64,000 bases of DNA from Actinomycetes bacterium (GCA_021806045.1 JAJZDI010000014.1:17637-81636), one strand, 5' to 3'. Shown: positions 26,000-35,542, numbered from the stretch's first letter. The notes: generated by a model not told the origin, from the letters alone. Made by a program: numbers and translations.

Positions 26000-27842
26000 C
26001 GGTTCCCGCCCGGCCCACGACCGAGAGGTGGTGGACGCCCGCTCCCGCGGGCGGGAGGTCGGCGAGGTAGAGGTCCCGGTAGGCAGTGCCCGATCCGAGG
26101 AGCTCGTGGTGGGTTCCATCTTCGATGATCCTTCCTCTGGACAGAACGGAGATCCGGTAGCCGTCGGCGACAGCTCCGAGCTGGTGGGTGACGGTCAGGG
26201 TGGTGCGCCCCTCGCTCAGCCGGTCGAGGGCCTCCACGACCACCGACCGGGTCGAGGCGTCGAGCCCCGTCGTGGGCTCGTCGAGCAGGAGGATCGGCGT
26301 GTCACGGGCCATGGCCCGGGCCAGCGCGATGCATTGGCGCTGGCCGCCCGACAGCTGCGAGCCGGCCTCGCCCACCTCGGTGTCGTAGCCGTCGCGCAGC
26401 CCGGCGATCACCTCGTGGACGCCGACCGCCCGGGCCGCCGCTACCGCATCGGCACGGGACGTCCAACGCGAGCCGTAGACGATGTTCTCCCACGCCGTCG
26501 GGCGGAGAAGCGCGAGCTCCTGGGGGACCCACGCCACCTGCTGGCGGAGCCAGTCGAGGTCGAACTCCCGCAGGTCGATCCCGTCGAGGCGCACTGCGCC
26601 GGCGGTGGGATCGGTGAACCGGGGCACCAGCCGCAGGAGGGTGCTCTTGCCTGATCCCGTGGCCCCCACGAACGCCCGGCGCTCACCCGGCTCGACGTCC
26701 AGGAGCACGTCGGAGAGGACAGGGGCTTCGCCCGGATGTGCGAAGGTGACCCTGTCGAAGGTGATGCGGCCGGCGACGACCGCCGAGGTGCGGGCCACGT
26801 AGGGGCGGGGCACCTCTTCGTGGGTGCGGAGGATCTCCGTCACCCGCTCGGCCGACGCCTGGCCACGCCCGAGCATGCCGGCCAGTTTGGCCAGCTGCCG
26901 CGCCGGTGTGTACATGCCGCGGAAATAGGCGCCGAAGAGCAGGAGGTCGCCAGCGGTGAGCCGGCCGGTCAGCACGTCATGTGCGCCGACCAGGGTGACG
27001 AGTGCGGTCGAACACGTCATCACCACCGTCACGAGGGGCGTGAAGCGCGACTGGAGCACCACCGCCCTGCGGTTGGCGTCGAGACCCTCACGGGCGAGCG
27101 CACCGTAGCGGTCGACCTCGAGCCCCTCGGTTCCCGACGCCTGGACCACGGGCAGCGCGGTCAGCACCTGCTGGGCCGCCGTCGTCGCCGCGCCCTCGAC
27201 CCGCCTCGCCCGCCGCTGGGCCTGTTTGATCGCCGCCAGGTAGTGGCGGACGAGGAGCAGGAGCACCGGCAGCAGGCTGAGTGCCAACAGGCTGAATTGC
27301 CAGTCGAGGACCAGCATGATGACGACCATGCCGGTCACGGTGAGGGCGTTCTCCACGGCGATCGGGACCACGTTGACCACCACCGTCTGCATGGCCTGGA
27401 CGTCCCCGCCGAGCCGGGCCAACAGGTCGCCCTGGGTGCGGCGCTGGTGGAACGAACGAGACTGGACCGACAGGTGGGCGAACAGCCGGCACCGCAGTTC
27501 GTAGACCACCCGCTGGCCGGCCGACGCCAGGAAGGCGGTCGCTCCGTACGCGGTCAGCCCGAGGAGCACGGCGATGGTCACCATGGCCGCGGTCAGGACG
27601 ACCAGCCGGGCCATGGGTGTGGCCGGCATCCACGACAGGACCCCGGGCAGCGGGTGGTGGCCGAGCACGCTGTCGAAGACGAGCTTGAGCGGGACGGGAG
27701 CGACCCACTGGAGGCACGCTCGCAGAGCGGAGAGGAGCACGCCGGCGCCCACCGCGGCGCGCACGGGCCGCAGGTCGAGACCCCAGGCGCGGGGCAGGCG
27801 GAACGGACGGAAGAGCCGGGAGCCACCGCCGGGCCGGCTCAT
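25992..27842 (-). CDS. ABC exporter half-transporter (MsbA/lipid A exporter-like)
   Basis: A 616-residue ABC half-transporter: six-helix transmembrane domain (residues about 30-330) and an ATPase domain with Walker A GATGSGKST, Q-loop WVPQELALL, signature LSGGQRQCIALARAM, Walker B ILLLDEPTTGLD and switch His in VTHQL. The signature is intact, so it should hydrolyse ATP as a homodimer. The start ATG 27842 overlaps the stop of the glycosyltransferase gene (ATGA), and its own stop overlaps the UDP-sugar dehydrogenase start. Sitting inside a glycan operon, it probably exports a glycolipid or glycan intermediate; direct evidence for the cargo is lacking. Confidence 0.93.
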   Translation of the reverse strand: MSRPGGGSRLFRPFRLPRAWGLDLRPVRAAVGAGVLLSALRACLQWVAPVPLKLVFDSVLGHHPLPGVLSWMPATPMARLVVLTAAMVTIAVLLGLTAYGATAFLASAGQRVVYELRCRLFAHLSVQSRSFHQRRTQGDLLARLGGDVQAMQTVVVNVVPIAVENALTVTGMVVIMLVLDWQFSLLALSLLPVLLLLVRHYLAAIKQAQRRARRVEGAATTAAQQVLTALPVVQASGTEGLEVDRYGALAREGLDANRRAVVLQSRFTPLVTVVMTCSTALVTLVGAHDVLTGRLTAGDLLLFGAYFRGMYTPARQLAKLAGMLGRGQASAERVTEILRTHEEVPRPYVARTSAVVAGRITFDRVTFAHPGEAPVLSDVLLDVEPGERRAFVGATGSGKSTLLRLVPRFTDPTAGAVRLDGIDLREFDLDWLRQQVAWVPQELALLRPTAWENIVYGSRWTSRADAVAAARAVGVHEVIAGLRDGYDTEVGEAGSQLSGGQRQCIALARAMARDTPILLLDEPTTGLDASTRSVVVEALDRLSEGRTTLTVTHQLGAVADGYRISVLSRGRIIEDGTHHELLGSGTAYRDLYLADLPPAGAGVHHLSVVGRAGTGD

Positions 27843-29086
27843 CGTGCCCTCGCTACGGGGAGGGCCGGCACCGCGCCGACCACCCGCCGTGCCACCTCCC
27901 GCCAGTCCAGGTGCGCCGATGCCCGATGCCACCCCTCGTGGGCGAGCTGGAGGCGCAGCCCACGGTCGGCGGCCAGGGCGGTGATGGCACCGGCAAGCGC
28001 ATCCGGATCTCCCGGCGGCACCACTACCCCCGCGCCGCCCAGCAGCTCCCGCACCGGCGGGAAGTCGGATGCGACGACCGGGAGGTAGGACGCCATCGCC
28101 TCGGCCACCTTGAGGGGCGAGAAGTAGAACGTGTCGGTCGGCAGGTACGGTGCCGCGGCCAGGTCCATGGCAGCCAGGTACTCCGGCACCTTCCGCGAGG
28201 GCACGCCGCCGGTCATGACGCCCACCACCCTGCCCGGCAGCTTCGCCACGGCCCGCTCCACGGACTGGCGCGCCGGACCGTCCCCCACCACCATCAGACC
28301 CAGGCGGGCCCGGGCAGAGTCGGAGGCCCGTCCCACCGCATCGACGAGCAGTTCGACGCCGTGCCATGGCTTGAGGCTGCCCGTGAAGCCGACAACGACC
28401 ACCTCGTCGCCGAAGCCGAGCAGGTGCCGTTGGGCACGCCGAGCCCAGGCCCGTCCCCGGGTCCCCAACGGGTCCAGGATCGCACCGTTGGGCACGATGC
28501 AGGTGTGGGCCGCGCCCAGCCGTTCGGCCCACGTAGCCAAGGGAGCGGACACCGCCACCACCGAAGAACCTGCCAGCGCCGCACGCTCGGCTGCGGCGGC
28601 CTCTTCTCGCAGTGTCAGCGAGAAGTGGGCCGCCCGCTCGTCAGCCACCGGGGCGTTGACCTCGACGACCCGGGGGAGGCCGAGGCGCGCCGCCATCGCA
28701 GTGCCTTCGCCGGCGAACAGGCTCAGGCGTTCGTGGAGCCAATCGGGACGGTCGGCAGACAGTGCGTCCTCCACGGCAGAGAAGAAGCGACCTGCGGCAG
28801 CCACGCGGCTGGCGTCCGCACCCGCGCCCGAACGCACCACGCCCACGTCGACCGGCACCACGGTCACGCCGTGCGAACCGGGAGCGCTCAGCGGACCGAC
28901 CACCCGGGCCGCGTACAGGGTGACGTCGGCGCCCCATCGGCTGAGCGCGCCGCACAGTGCGTCGACGTGGACCGAAGCCCCCTTGGTCCCGCCCACCGGG
29001 ATCCCGGGATCGGGAAGCAGGTAGGCGACCCTGGATCTGGGGCCGGTCAGCTCGCTCCCCGCCTGGTCGAGGACGGAGCCGGTCAT
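27839..29086 (-). CDS. Glycosyltransferase family 4-like
   Basis: A 415-residue GT-B glycosyltransferase. The N-terminal half has the GT4-type glycine loop VGGTKGASVHVDAL; the C-terminal half has VVGFTGSLKPWHG, and the donor-binding E-x7-E region in SPLKVAEAMASYLPVVASDFP (first Glu about residue 330) plus GVVVPPGDPDAL. It probably transfers a sugar from a nucleotide donor in the cytoplasm. Its start overlaps the stop of the preceding glycosyltransferase gene and its stop overlaps the exporter start, both by ATGA. Donor and acceptor are unknown. Confidence 0.9.
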   Translation of the reverse strand: MTGSVLDQAGSELTGPRSRVAYLLPDPGIPVGGTKGASVHVDALCGALSRWGADVTLYAARVVGPLSAPGSHGVTVVPVDVGVVRSGAGADASRVAAAGRFFSAVEDALSADRPDWLHERLSLFAGEGTAMAARLGLPRVVEVNAPVADERAAHFSLTLREEAAAAERAALAGSSVVAVSAPLATWAERLGAAHTCIVPNGAILDPLGTRGRAWARRAQRHLLGFGDEVVVVGFTGSLKPWHGVELLVDAVGRASDSARARLGLMVVGDGPARQSVERAVAKLPGRVVGVMTGGVPSRKVPEYLAAMDLAAAPYLPTDTFYFSPLKVAEAMASYLPVVASDFPPVRELLGGAGVVVPPGDPDALAGAITALAADRGLRLQLAHEGWHRASAHLDWREVARRVVGAVPALPVARAR

Positions 29087-30609
29087 GCCGAGCGCGCCAG
29101 TGATCGAGTGCCGTCTCCCGATCGGCCGTCGGGTTGATCGCCCGTTTCGGAATCGCCCGTGCCAGCCCGGCCGGTGGGCGTCTGCTCACCCGCGACATGC
29201 CGGGGTCCGGCCTGGTGGGGCGCCGGGTGGCCGGGCGCAGCGAGTACGTCGGCGAACCGGCGGGCCACCGTGGCCACGCACGCCGAACGCGCCAGATGGG
29301 ACGCCACGTGGGCGCGGGCACCGGCGCCCAGGTGCCGGCGGAGGCCCTCGTCGCCCACCAGTCGCGCCAGCGCCCCGGCGAGCGAGCCGGCATCTCCCGG
29401 TTCGACGAGCAGGCCGCTCACACCGTCGTGGACCACCTCGGGGATACCCGCCACAGACGAGGCCACCACCGGCAGGCCGGTGGCCATGGCCTCGAGCACC
29501 GCGTTCGGGATCCCGTCCCGGTCACCGTCGTCGGTGACCACGCTGGCCTGGACGAAGACATCGGCCCGGCGGTACTCCTCGACGATCTCCTGCTGGGTGC
29601 GCGTTCCCACCAGCGTCACCCGCCCGTCGAGGCCGGCCGCGGACAGGCGCGTCTCGATCTCACCGCGCTCGGCGCCGTCACCGACGATCCGGCACGTGAA
29701 GTCCGCGCCGGCCGCGCCGAGGGCCTCGAGCGCCGCGATCAGGACCGGATAGCCCTTCTTCGGAACGAGCCGACCGACGGCCACGATCGACACCGGGTCG
29801 GAGGGGACCGTCGCCGACGTCCGGTGCGGTGGCCGGAACCGTTCGGTGTCCACTCCGTGAGGAGCCAGGACCACCTTGGTGACAGCCGCACGCACCGCCG
29901 GTTCGGGATGCGCCGACACGATCCGTCGCACCTCGTCGCCAGCCGACTCCGAGCACACGAGCACGAATTCGGCCGCCTCCGCCTTGATGGCCAGGATGCT
30001 CGGGCTGGAGAGGTAGAGGTCCTTCGCGTGCGCTGCGAAGCTGAACGTCACCCCGGTGAGGAGCGAAACGAAGTGGGCGACGCTGGCCGGTCCGTGGGCG
30101 AAGGCGGCGTGGACGTGCGTGCCGCCGACACGCTCGACTTCGACCGCCATCGCTCCCGCCTCGAGCAGGTGCCGGAAGGTCGAGCGGTGGCGGCGGGCCA
30201 CCAGTACGTGCCCGACCACCCGGAGCCAGCGCACCGGGTGGTTCCGGGCGATGCGGACGTGGCCGCGGACCGCCCGCGCCACGTCGGCCAGACGGGTGAG
30301 CCGGTCGTCACCACGGTGCAGATATCGGACAGGGCTCGCCACCCGGGCCACGTCCGGCTGGACCACCCGTTCACGGGGGTCGGCCAGAGCGAACAGCCGC
30401 AGGGGAAGGCCTGCCGCTTCGAGCCCGAGGATCTCGTCGAGGATGAAGGTCTCGGACACCCGGGGGAACCGTTTGGTCAGATAGCAGATGGTCGGCCCGC
30501 CCTCCGGCACGTCGGCCATGCCACCCGCCGGTCCCCCTCCACCTTCACCGCCGGAGGGCGCACCGCCGGAGGGCGCACCACTGGCGGGCGCCGTTGATGG
30601 TGTCGTCAT
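29083..30609 (-). CDS. Glycosyltransferase family 4
   Basis: A 508-residue GT4 enzyme. The first 30 residues are a Gly/Ser/Pro tract containing GAPSGG repeats; the catalytic part starts at ICYLTKRFPRVSETFI, a start seen in colanic-acid-type WcaL transferases. C-terminal half: VAVGRLVPKKGY, IVGDGAE, and the E-x7-E loop in GIPNAVLEAMATGLPVVAS, then GLLVEPGD. About 50 C-terminal residues are polar and disordered. GT4 retaining transferases of this type extend exopolysaccharides. Overlaps of four bases on both sides tie it into the operon. Confidence 0.92.
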   Translation of the reverse strand: MTTPSTAPASGAPSGGAPSGGEGGGGPAGGMADVPEGGPTICYLTKRFPRVSETFILDEILGLEAAGLPLRLFALADPRERVVQPDVARVASPVRYLHRGDDRLTRLADVARAVRGHVRIARNHPVRWLRVVGHVLVARRHRSTFRHLLEAGAMAVEVERVGGTHVHAAFAHGPASVAHFVSLLTGVTFSFAAHAKDLYLSSPSILAIKAEAAEFVLVCSESAGDEVRRIVSAHPEPAVRAAVTKVVLAPHGVDTERFRPPHRTSATVPSDPVSIVAVGRLVPKKGYPVLIAALEALGAAGADFTCRIVGDGAERGEIETRLSAAGLDGRVTLVGTRTQQEIVEEYRRADVFVQASVVTDDGDRDGIPNAVLEAMATGLPVVASSVAGIPEVVHDGVSGLLVEPGDAGSLAGALARLVGDEGLRRHLGAGARAHVASHLARSACVATVARRFADVLAAPGHPAPHQAGPRHVAGEQTPTGRAGTGDSETGDQPDGRSGDGTRSLARSA

Positions 30610-31904
30610 GCCGGCACCCCCAGTACCTCGTCAGGCAGACCGGAGGTCACCGTCGGCCCTCCTGTCGAGGTCCGGCCGACGACCACGCGGCCATCGACGG
30701 TATCCACAGCATCCACGGCATCCACGGCACGGGGTCGCCGGTCGGTCAGCCGGCGGAGCGCCTCGACCATCCGGGCGCTCCCGCCGAGGTCGAGTGGCTC
30801 ATGGGGACGGGGTGTGCCGCGTGCCGCTCCGGCCACCGCCCGGGTCACCGCCTGGACCAGATCCGGGCCTTCGTGCACCACCTGTACCAGTCCGCGGCGA
30901 GCGAAGGTGTCGGCCCGCAGCACCTGCTCCAGGCGGGGCGCTGCCCGGGGGACCACGACCGTCGGGACGCCCAGGCTGACGAGCTCGCACAGGGTGTTGT
31001 ACCCACCCCGGCTCACCACGCACCTGGCCCCCGCAGCGGCGGCGGCGATATCGGAGAGGTGTTCGAGGATCACCACGCCCGGTGTCGTACCGACGGCACC
31101 GCGTAGGTGGGCCCGGTCGGCGGCCGACATGAGCGGACCTGTGCAGAGCACGCTGGCGAGGCCGGCTGCGGCCGCCGCCTTCGCCGTCGCCACCAGCACG
31201 TCCACCCCGTCACCGCCTCCACCGACGGTCCCGAGGACATAGTCGGCACCGGGAGCGAGCCCCGGCGGCACGATGGGTGTCACCGGTGTCGCGCTGGTGA
31301 CGTAGCCGCAGTACTCGAGTCGGGCAGCGACGGCCGGAGGGAGTTGGTAGAGGTGGGCCAGGTCGAACACCGAACGCTCGCCGTAGACGAGGACGGCGTC
31401 GTAGACGTGCTCGAGCGTCTCGACCACCCCGTCGGCCTCCCACGCCGCCACCACCCGTTCCGGTTCATCGAGGATGTCGCGCAGTCCGAGGACGATCCGC
31501 GTCGACGGGCTGTGACGGCGCAACACGTCGAAGACCGGCAGCAGCTCGCCCTTCATGCCCTGGGGGGCATGATCGACGACCAGGACATCCGGCTTCCACC
31601 GGGTCACGACGTCGGACAGGACCGCGCTCCGGGCCCGGCGGACGAGCGAGATGCCGAGCGACGGATCCAACGAGTCGTACTCGCCGGCACCGGTCTTTAC
31701 CACCGGGGGGAGGGACACGCGCACGAGGCCCTCCGGCAGCGGGACCTGGTCGATGACCGGCGAGCCCGAGGCGAGCACCACCTGAGGCGGCCGGGACGAG
31801 GTGAGCAGTTGCCGCGCGAGTGCCAGGTTGCGGCGCAGGTGACCGAGTCCGTAGGTGTCGTGCGAGTACAGGAGCACCCGGTCGAGTGACATCGTCCCGT
31901 TCAT
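30606..31904 (-). CDS. MurG/GT28-like glycosyltransferase
   Basis: A 432-residue GT-B-like protein with N-terminal YSHDTYGLGHLRRNLALA and a C-terminal half like MurG and family 28/1 transferases: VVSRGGYNTLCELVSLGVPTVVVPRA, the diphosphate-binding loop typical of UDP-sugar users. The middle VDHAPQGMKGEL is found in a group of putative glycosyltransferases often annotated only by similarity. The C-terminal 40 residues include a VDAVDAVDTVDG repeat coded near 30700-30730, probably disordered. It overlaps the epimerase gene upstream (31901-31904) and the GT4 gene downstream (30606-30609). The sugar donor is unknown. Confidence 0.85.
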   Translation of the reverse strand: MNGTMSLDRVLLYSHDTYGLGHLRRNLALARQLLTSSRPPQVVLASGSPVIDQVPLPEGLVRVSLPPVVKTGAGEYDSLDPSLGISLVRRARSAVLSDVVTRWKPDVLVVDHAPQGMKGELLPVFDVLRRHSPSTRIVLGLRDILDEPERVVAAWEADGVVETLEHVYDAVLVYGERSVFDLAHLYQLPPAVAARLEYCGYVTSATPVTPIVPPGLAPGADYVLGTVGGGGDGVDVLVATAKAAAAAGLASVLCTGPLMSAADRAHLRGAVGTTPGVVILEHLSDIAAAAAGARCVVSRGGYNTLCELVSLGVPTVVVPRAAPRLEQVLRADTFARRGLVQVVHEGPDLVQAVTRAVAGAARGTPRPHEPLDLGGSARMVEALRRLTDRRPRAVDAVDAVDTVDGRVVVGRTSTGGPTVTSGLPDEVLGVPA

Positions 31905-32890
31905 GCCGACAGCTCCATGGCGCGACCCATGCGGTCACGCAGCCACGACACCTGCCGCTCGTAGCCGGCGGCGAAGGGCACCTCGGGCACGAACCCGAGC
32001 AGCTCCCGTGCCCGCGTGAGGTCAGCCGACGTCACCCGGACATCCCCCCGGGCGAAGGGTTGCACGTCGATCAGCAGTTCGGTGCCGACCAACGCCCGGA
32101 GCACATCGAACACGTCGAGAAGGCTCACGTCGGCGCCCCCGCCGACGTTGATCGCCATCCCTGATGCCGGCGCATCAGCAGCCGCCTCGGTGGCGGCGGC
32201 CACATCGTGCACGTAGGTGAAGTCCCGTCGCTGCGTGCCGTCGCCGAACAAGGTGACGGGCCGGCCGGTGAGCGCCGCCTCGGCGAACAGGCGGAGACCC
32301 ATGTCCGGTCGCTGGCCGGGGCCGAAGACGGTGAAGTAGCGGAGCGCCACCGTCTCGAGCCCGGTCCCGGCTGCCGCCAGGGTCTGCAGCTCCGCCTCGA
32401 GCTTGGTGCGACCGTAGGGGGAGATCGGGTTCGGCGTGGCCGCTTCGCGAAAGGGGGCGTCGCCGTCTCCGTACACCGACGACGACGAGGCGTAGACGAC
32501 CCGCCGGACCCCTGCCCGGCGAGCCGCATCGAGAACCCGCTCCGTGGCGACCACGTTGTCGTGCACGTAGCGGTCCTCGAGGGCGAAGCTCGGCCGCACC
32601 CCAGCCCGACCGGCCAGGTGGAACACCACCTCGGCGCCGTCGAAGATCCGCGCCAGGTCCAGGTCGACCAGGTCACCGACCACGAGCGACGTCCCGGCCA
32701 CCCGGGCGAGGTTGGCGGCACGGACGACCTTCTCGACCGGGTCGTAGCTGTCGGTGAACGCGTCGATCCCGGTCACTTTCCAGCCGTCGCGGACCAGGCG
32801 GGTACTGAGGGTCGATCCGATGAAGCCGGCCGAGCCGGTGACGACACACCGCCGGGCCCAACGCTCGGGTGTGCCTGATGCTGATTCCAT
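31901..32890 (-). CDS. NAD-dependent sugar epimerase/dehydratase (UDP-glucose 4-epimerase-like)
   Basis: A 329-residue extended short-chain dehydrogenase. The NAD loop is VTGSAGFIGS (about residues 17-26), with the catalytic triad in ASSSSVYGDG and SPYGRTKLEAE (YxxxK), and the substrate region TVFGPGQRPDMG plus RRDFTYVHDVA. These features fit UDP-glucose/UDP-glucuronate 4-epimerases. It is the first gene of the six-gene glycan operon; the 278 bases upstream contain palindromes that may control it. ATG 32890 is the start, with GAGGAAGGATCG upstream. With the UDP-sugar dehydrogenase at the far end it could make an epimerised uronic acid donor. Confidence 0.92.
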   Translation of the reverse strand: MESASGTPERWARRCVVTGSAGFIGSTLSTRLVRDGWKVTGIDAFTDSYDPVEKVVRAANLARVAGTSLVVGDLVDLDLARIFDGAEVVFHLAGRAGVRPSFALEDRYVHDNVVATERVLDAARRAGVRRVVYASSSSVYGDGDAPFREAATPNPISPYGRTKLEAELQTLAAAGTGLETVALRYFTVFGPGQRPDMGLRLFAEAALTGRPVTLFGDGTQRRDFTYVHDVAAATEAAADAPASGMAINVGGGADVSLLDVFDVLRALVGTELLIDVQPFARGDVRVTSADLTRARELLGFVPEVPFAAGYERQVSWLRDRMGRAMELSA

Positions 32891-32970
32891 GTCGATCCTT
32901 CCTCACGAGTTCCCGCTTGCGGTGAGCGGGCCGATCTCGGTCGGCGATCAGCGTGAACGCGCCAGGTGAA

Positions 32971-33005
32971 GCTCACGTGAGCAATCCATGAGACTCCTCT
33001 CATGC
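32971..33005. promoter_or_regulatory. Two palindromes upstream of the glycan operon
   Basis: GCTCACGTGAGC at 32971-32982 is a perfect 12-bp palindrome, and 32988-33005 is an inverted repeat with CATGAG/CTCATG arms around a 6-base spacer. A further GGCTCATGG follows at about 33018. They lie about 80 to 115 bases upstream of the epimerase start and 165 bases beyond the end of the MFS gene, a likely operator position. The regulator is unknown; nothing else is evident in this gap. Confidence 0.45.
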
Positions 33006-33168
33006 GCCCGTCATGGTGGGCTCATGGAGTGCGTCGAGCACGGGAACCCGGGTCACGCGGTGCCGCGAGGGCCAGAGCGCGCGTCGGTGGACCGTTCGGG
33101 CGGCCAGGCAGCTCGGTCGGTTCGTCAGCCGGACGGGCTGGCAGCTCCCGCGACGGACCGGCCTCCGG

Positions 33169-35250
33169 TCAGCCCAGCTTGGCCAGCTCCTCGGCGATCA
33201 TCGCCTCGTGGGCCTCCTCCTCGCGGCGGGCCTTGCGCGGGTCCCAGAACCCGGCCATGAGGAACATCAGGGGGATGAACACGATCTCACCGGCCACCGC
33301 GATCCAGAAGTAGTGCTGCCACTCGTTCTGGGAGCGCTGCTGAGCGGTCTGCACCTTCTGGAGCAGCTCCAGGGTGGACTGCACCTTGGGATCCTGGAGG
33401 GGCGTCCCGTACTTGGTGAGGTAGTCGGTGGCCGAGGTCGGCACGGCCGACAACGCCACCAATTGGTTGATGGCGGAGATGACGGGTGCGCCCGTGGTCA
33501 CCATGAAGGAGAGGTCCTGGGACGGGAGCGACACCAGCGCGTGGACCTGCGCCTGGGCCGCGGCCGCCGACACGTGTGTCGCCGCGGACACCTCACCGGC
33601 CGCCTTGGCCAGGGCCGCCGCGTCGGCCGGGTTGGCCAGCAGAGCACGCTGGGTCGCCGGGTCGATGTTGCCGATGGTGGCCACCGGCCCCGGGGAGGCC
33701 AGGTAGATCCCCGCGCCCTGCAGCACAGCTGCCTGGTTCGCGCCGGAGATCTCCCCGAGCGCCTTCAGCTCCGCGTTGGTGTCGTTGGGGTTCGCGTTGA
33801 GCGCCGCCTGGGTGGCGGGGTCGATCTTGGCTGCGGTGGCCAGCTCGGCCTTGTAGGTGTTGGCCAGCGACTCGACCTTCGTGACGATGCCCGGGTTGGC
33901 CACCACCTCCTTGACGATGGCGTTCTGGGCCTTGGTGAGCGACGGGTCCTTGCCGGCGGCGGCCGCCTGGGCGACCGTGCCGTAGTCGGCCACCGTGGTC
34001 ACCGAGTGGACCACGTAGGGCAGGAGGAAGGTGGAGACGGTAACCACCAGACGAAGCAGCAGCCCCCAGATCGACAGGCCGGTGGCACTCAACGCCGGGT
34101 TCCGCCGCTCGACCGTCTCGGTGAACGCCGCCATCCACGGTGCGAAGGTCAGACCGAGGGTGATGGCCAGCACGCTCAGCACGACGGCGAACGCGGTGAA
34201 GCTCGTACCCTGGTGCCTCGCCATGTCCATGAACACGAGCGTGGTGATCACTGCGCCGACCGCACCGACCAGCATGAAGGGCTTGCGCACCCGCAGCCGG
34301 TCTGACGACCAGCCGATGGCCACCAGGGCGAACGCCTGGAACCCCCACATCCAGTTGCCCAGCGCGTTCGCCTCCGACGTGGAGTAGCCGAAGACCGTCT
34401 GGAAGAAGAGCGGGAAGAAGCCGACAGCCGTGTAGTAGATGATGAGGAACACGCTGATGGCCAGGGCCGGGCCGACGATGTCGCCCTTCAGCATCTGTGC
34501 GAACGGCCGTTGGAGGGCGCGCTCGACGTCGATGCCCTTGGCCTTCGCCTCGACCAGTGCCCGGTCCCGCTCGCTCACCATGACCTGGTCCCGCAGCTGG
34601 GGGGAGAGCTCCCGGAGCCAGATGAGGGAGACCAGGAACACGCAGAACCCGACCACACCCGAGATGACGTACTCGTCCTGCCAGGCGCCCAGGTGGGCGA
34701 TGGTGTTGGTGATGACGGCGCTGGTGATGAGGCTGCCGGCCACCGGGCCGATCGTCCAGAACCCCATGGCCGACGCCCGACCCATCTGCGGGCTGAAGTC
34801 CCGTACCAGGGCCGGGGTCGCTACCAGCACGGTGCCCTCGATGGCACCGAGCAGCGTGTAGAGGATGGCCACCGACCACTTGCCGTGGGCGTAGGGGAAC
34901 CCGAAAGTGCAGACGACCGCGCACAGGAACACCCCGACGGTCACGATGTTCGCCCGCCCGATCTTGTCGGAGATGCCACCCACCGCCGACGTGATCGCAC
35001 TGGCCAGTGCGGAGACCACGTTGATGTTGACGAAGAACATGAACGACGCACCGGTGGTGGCGATCACCTGGTCGCTCACGCCGCTGATCACGTAGTACTG
35101 GTAATAGAAGAGGATCGTGGTGAGCACCACGATCGACAGGTACGCGACACGTGGTCCGACGGTGGGGTAATGCGGGAGCTCCCGGCGCCACAGCCGGGCG
35201 ATCCCCTGCGGCTTCGACGACCCGTCGACGGTGGCAGTTGCAGTGACCAC
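33169..35250 (-). CDS. MFS transporter with a large extracytoplasmic insertion
   Basis: A 693-residue major facilitator protein. Eleven transmembrane helices span residues about 30-415, with the MFS loop GGISDKIGRANI between helices 2 and 3. Then about 225 residues (roughly 416-643) form a polar Ala-rich domain before the last helix (HYFWIAVAGEIVFIPLMFLMAGFW) and a charged tail. A normal 12-helix MFS protein is about 430 residues long, so the insertion is exceptional. It holds two copies of IDPATQxAL-ANP, near residues 474 and 530, hinting at internal duplication. The GTG start at 35250 has GGGAGGG upstream. The helix pattern is closest to metabolite/sugar transporters; the substrate is unknown. 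A TetR regulator is divergent. Confidence 0.88.
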   Translation of the reverse strand: MVTATATVDGSSKPQGIARLWRRELPHYPTVGPRVAYLSIVVLTTILFYYQYYVISGVSDQVIATTGASFMFFVNINVVSALASAITSAVGGISDKIGRANIVTVGVFLCAVVCTFGFPYAHGKWSVAILYTLLGAIEGTVLVATPALVRDFSPQMGRASAMGFWTIGPVAGSLITSAVITNTIAHLGAWQDEYVISGVVGFCVFLVSLIWLRELSPQLRDQVMVSERDRALVEAKAKGIDVERALQRPFAQMLKGDIVGPALAISVFLIIYYTAVGFFPLFFQTVFGYSTSEANALGNWMWGFQAFALVAIGWSSDRLRVRKPFMLVGAVGAVITTLVFMDMARHQGTSFTAFAVVLSVLAITLGLTFAPWMAAFTETVERRNPALSATGLSIWGLLLRLVVTVSTFLLPYVVHSVTTVADYGTVAQAAAAGKDPSLTKAQNAIVKEVVANPGIVTKVESLANTYKAELATAAKIDPATQAALNANPNDTNAELKALGEISGANQAAVLQGAGIYLASPGPVATIGNIDPATQRALLANPADAAALAKAAGEVSAATHVSAAAAQAQVHALVSLPSQDLSFMVTTGAPVISAINQLVALSAVPTSATDYLTKYGTPLQDPKVQSTLELLQKVQTAQQRSQNEWQHYFWIAVAGEIVFIPLMFLMAGFWDPRKARREEEAHEAMIAEELAKLG

Positions 35251-35338
35251 GGTGACCCTCCCCTGAGCCGAGCGGTGCTCGCCAGCCGGAGGGTAACCCT
35301 AACGTGAACCTGAATCAACTTCGTGTTCTCGGATCCTG

Positions 35339-35416
35339 CCGGCGTCGATCCGGCGTCGATCCGGCGTCGACCCGACCTCGCTCCGACGTCGCTCTGCCGC
35401 TGATCTGCCGCTGATC
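35339..35416. repeat. Two 11-bp tandem repeats between MFS and TetR genes
   Basis: CCGGCGTCGAT occurs three times in a row at 35339-35370 (third copy one base short), then TGCCGCTGATC twice at 35395-35416. Both have an 11-bp period, about one helical turn, and lie in the divergent 292-base control region of the MFS transporter and its probable regulator, so they may place operator half-sites on one DNA face. No other element is clear there. Confidence 0.8.
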
Positions 35417-35542
35417 GGGAGACAGTCGAGGATCCAGCCGGTACCGCCGGAAGGGCCGGTGCAGGTTCTCTGGTCACGCCCCAGCGCAACGAGAGCGAGA
35501 TTCACCTTCTCGCAGCAGCTGCCGCCCGGTAGGCTCACCTCG

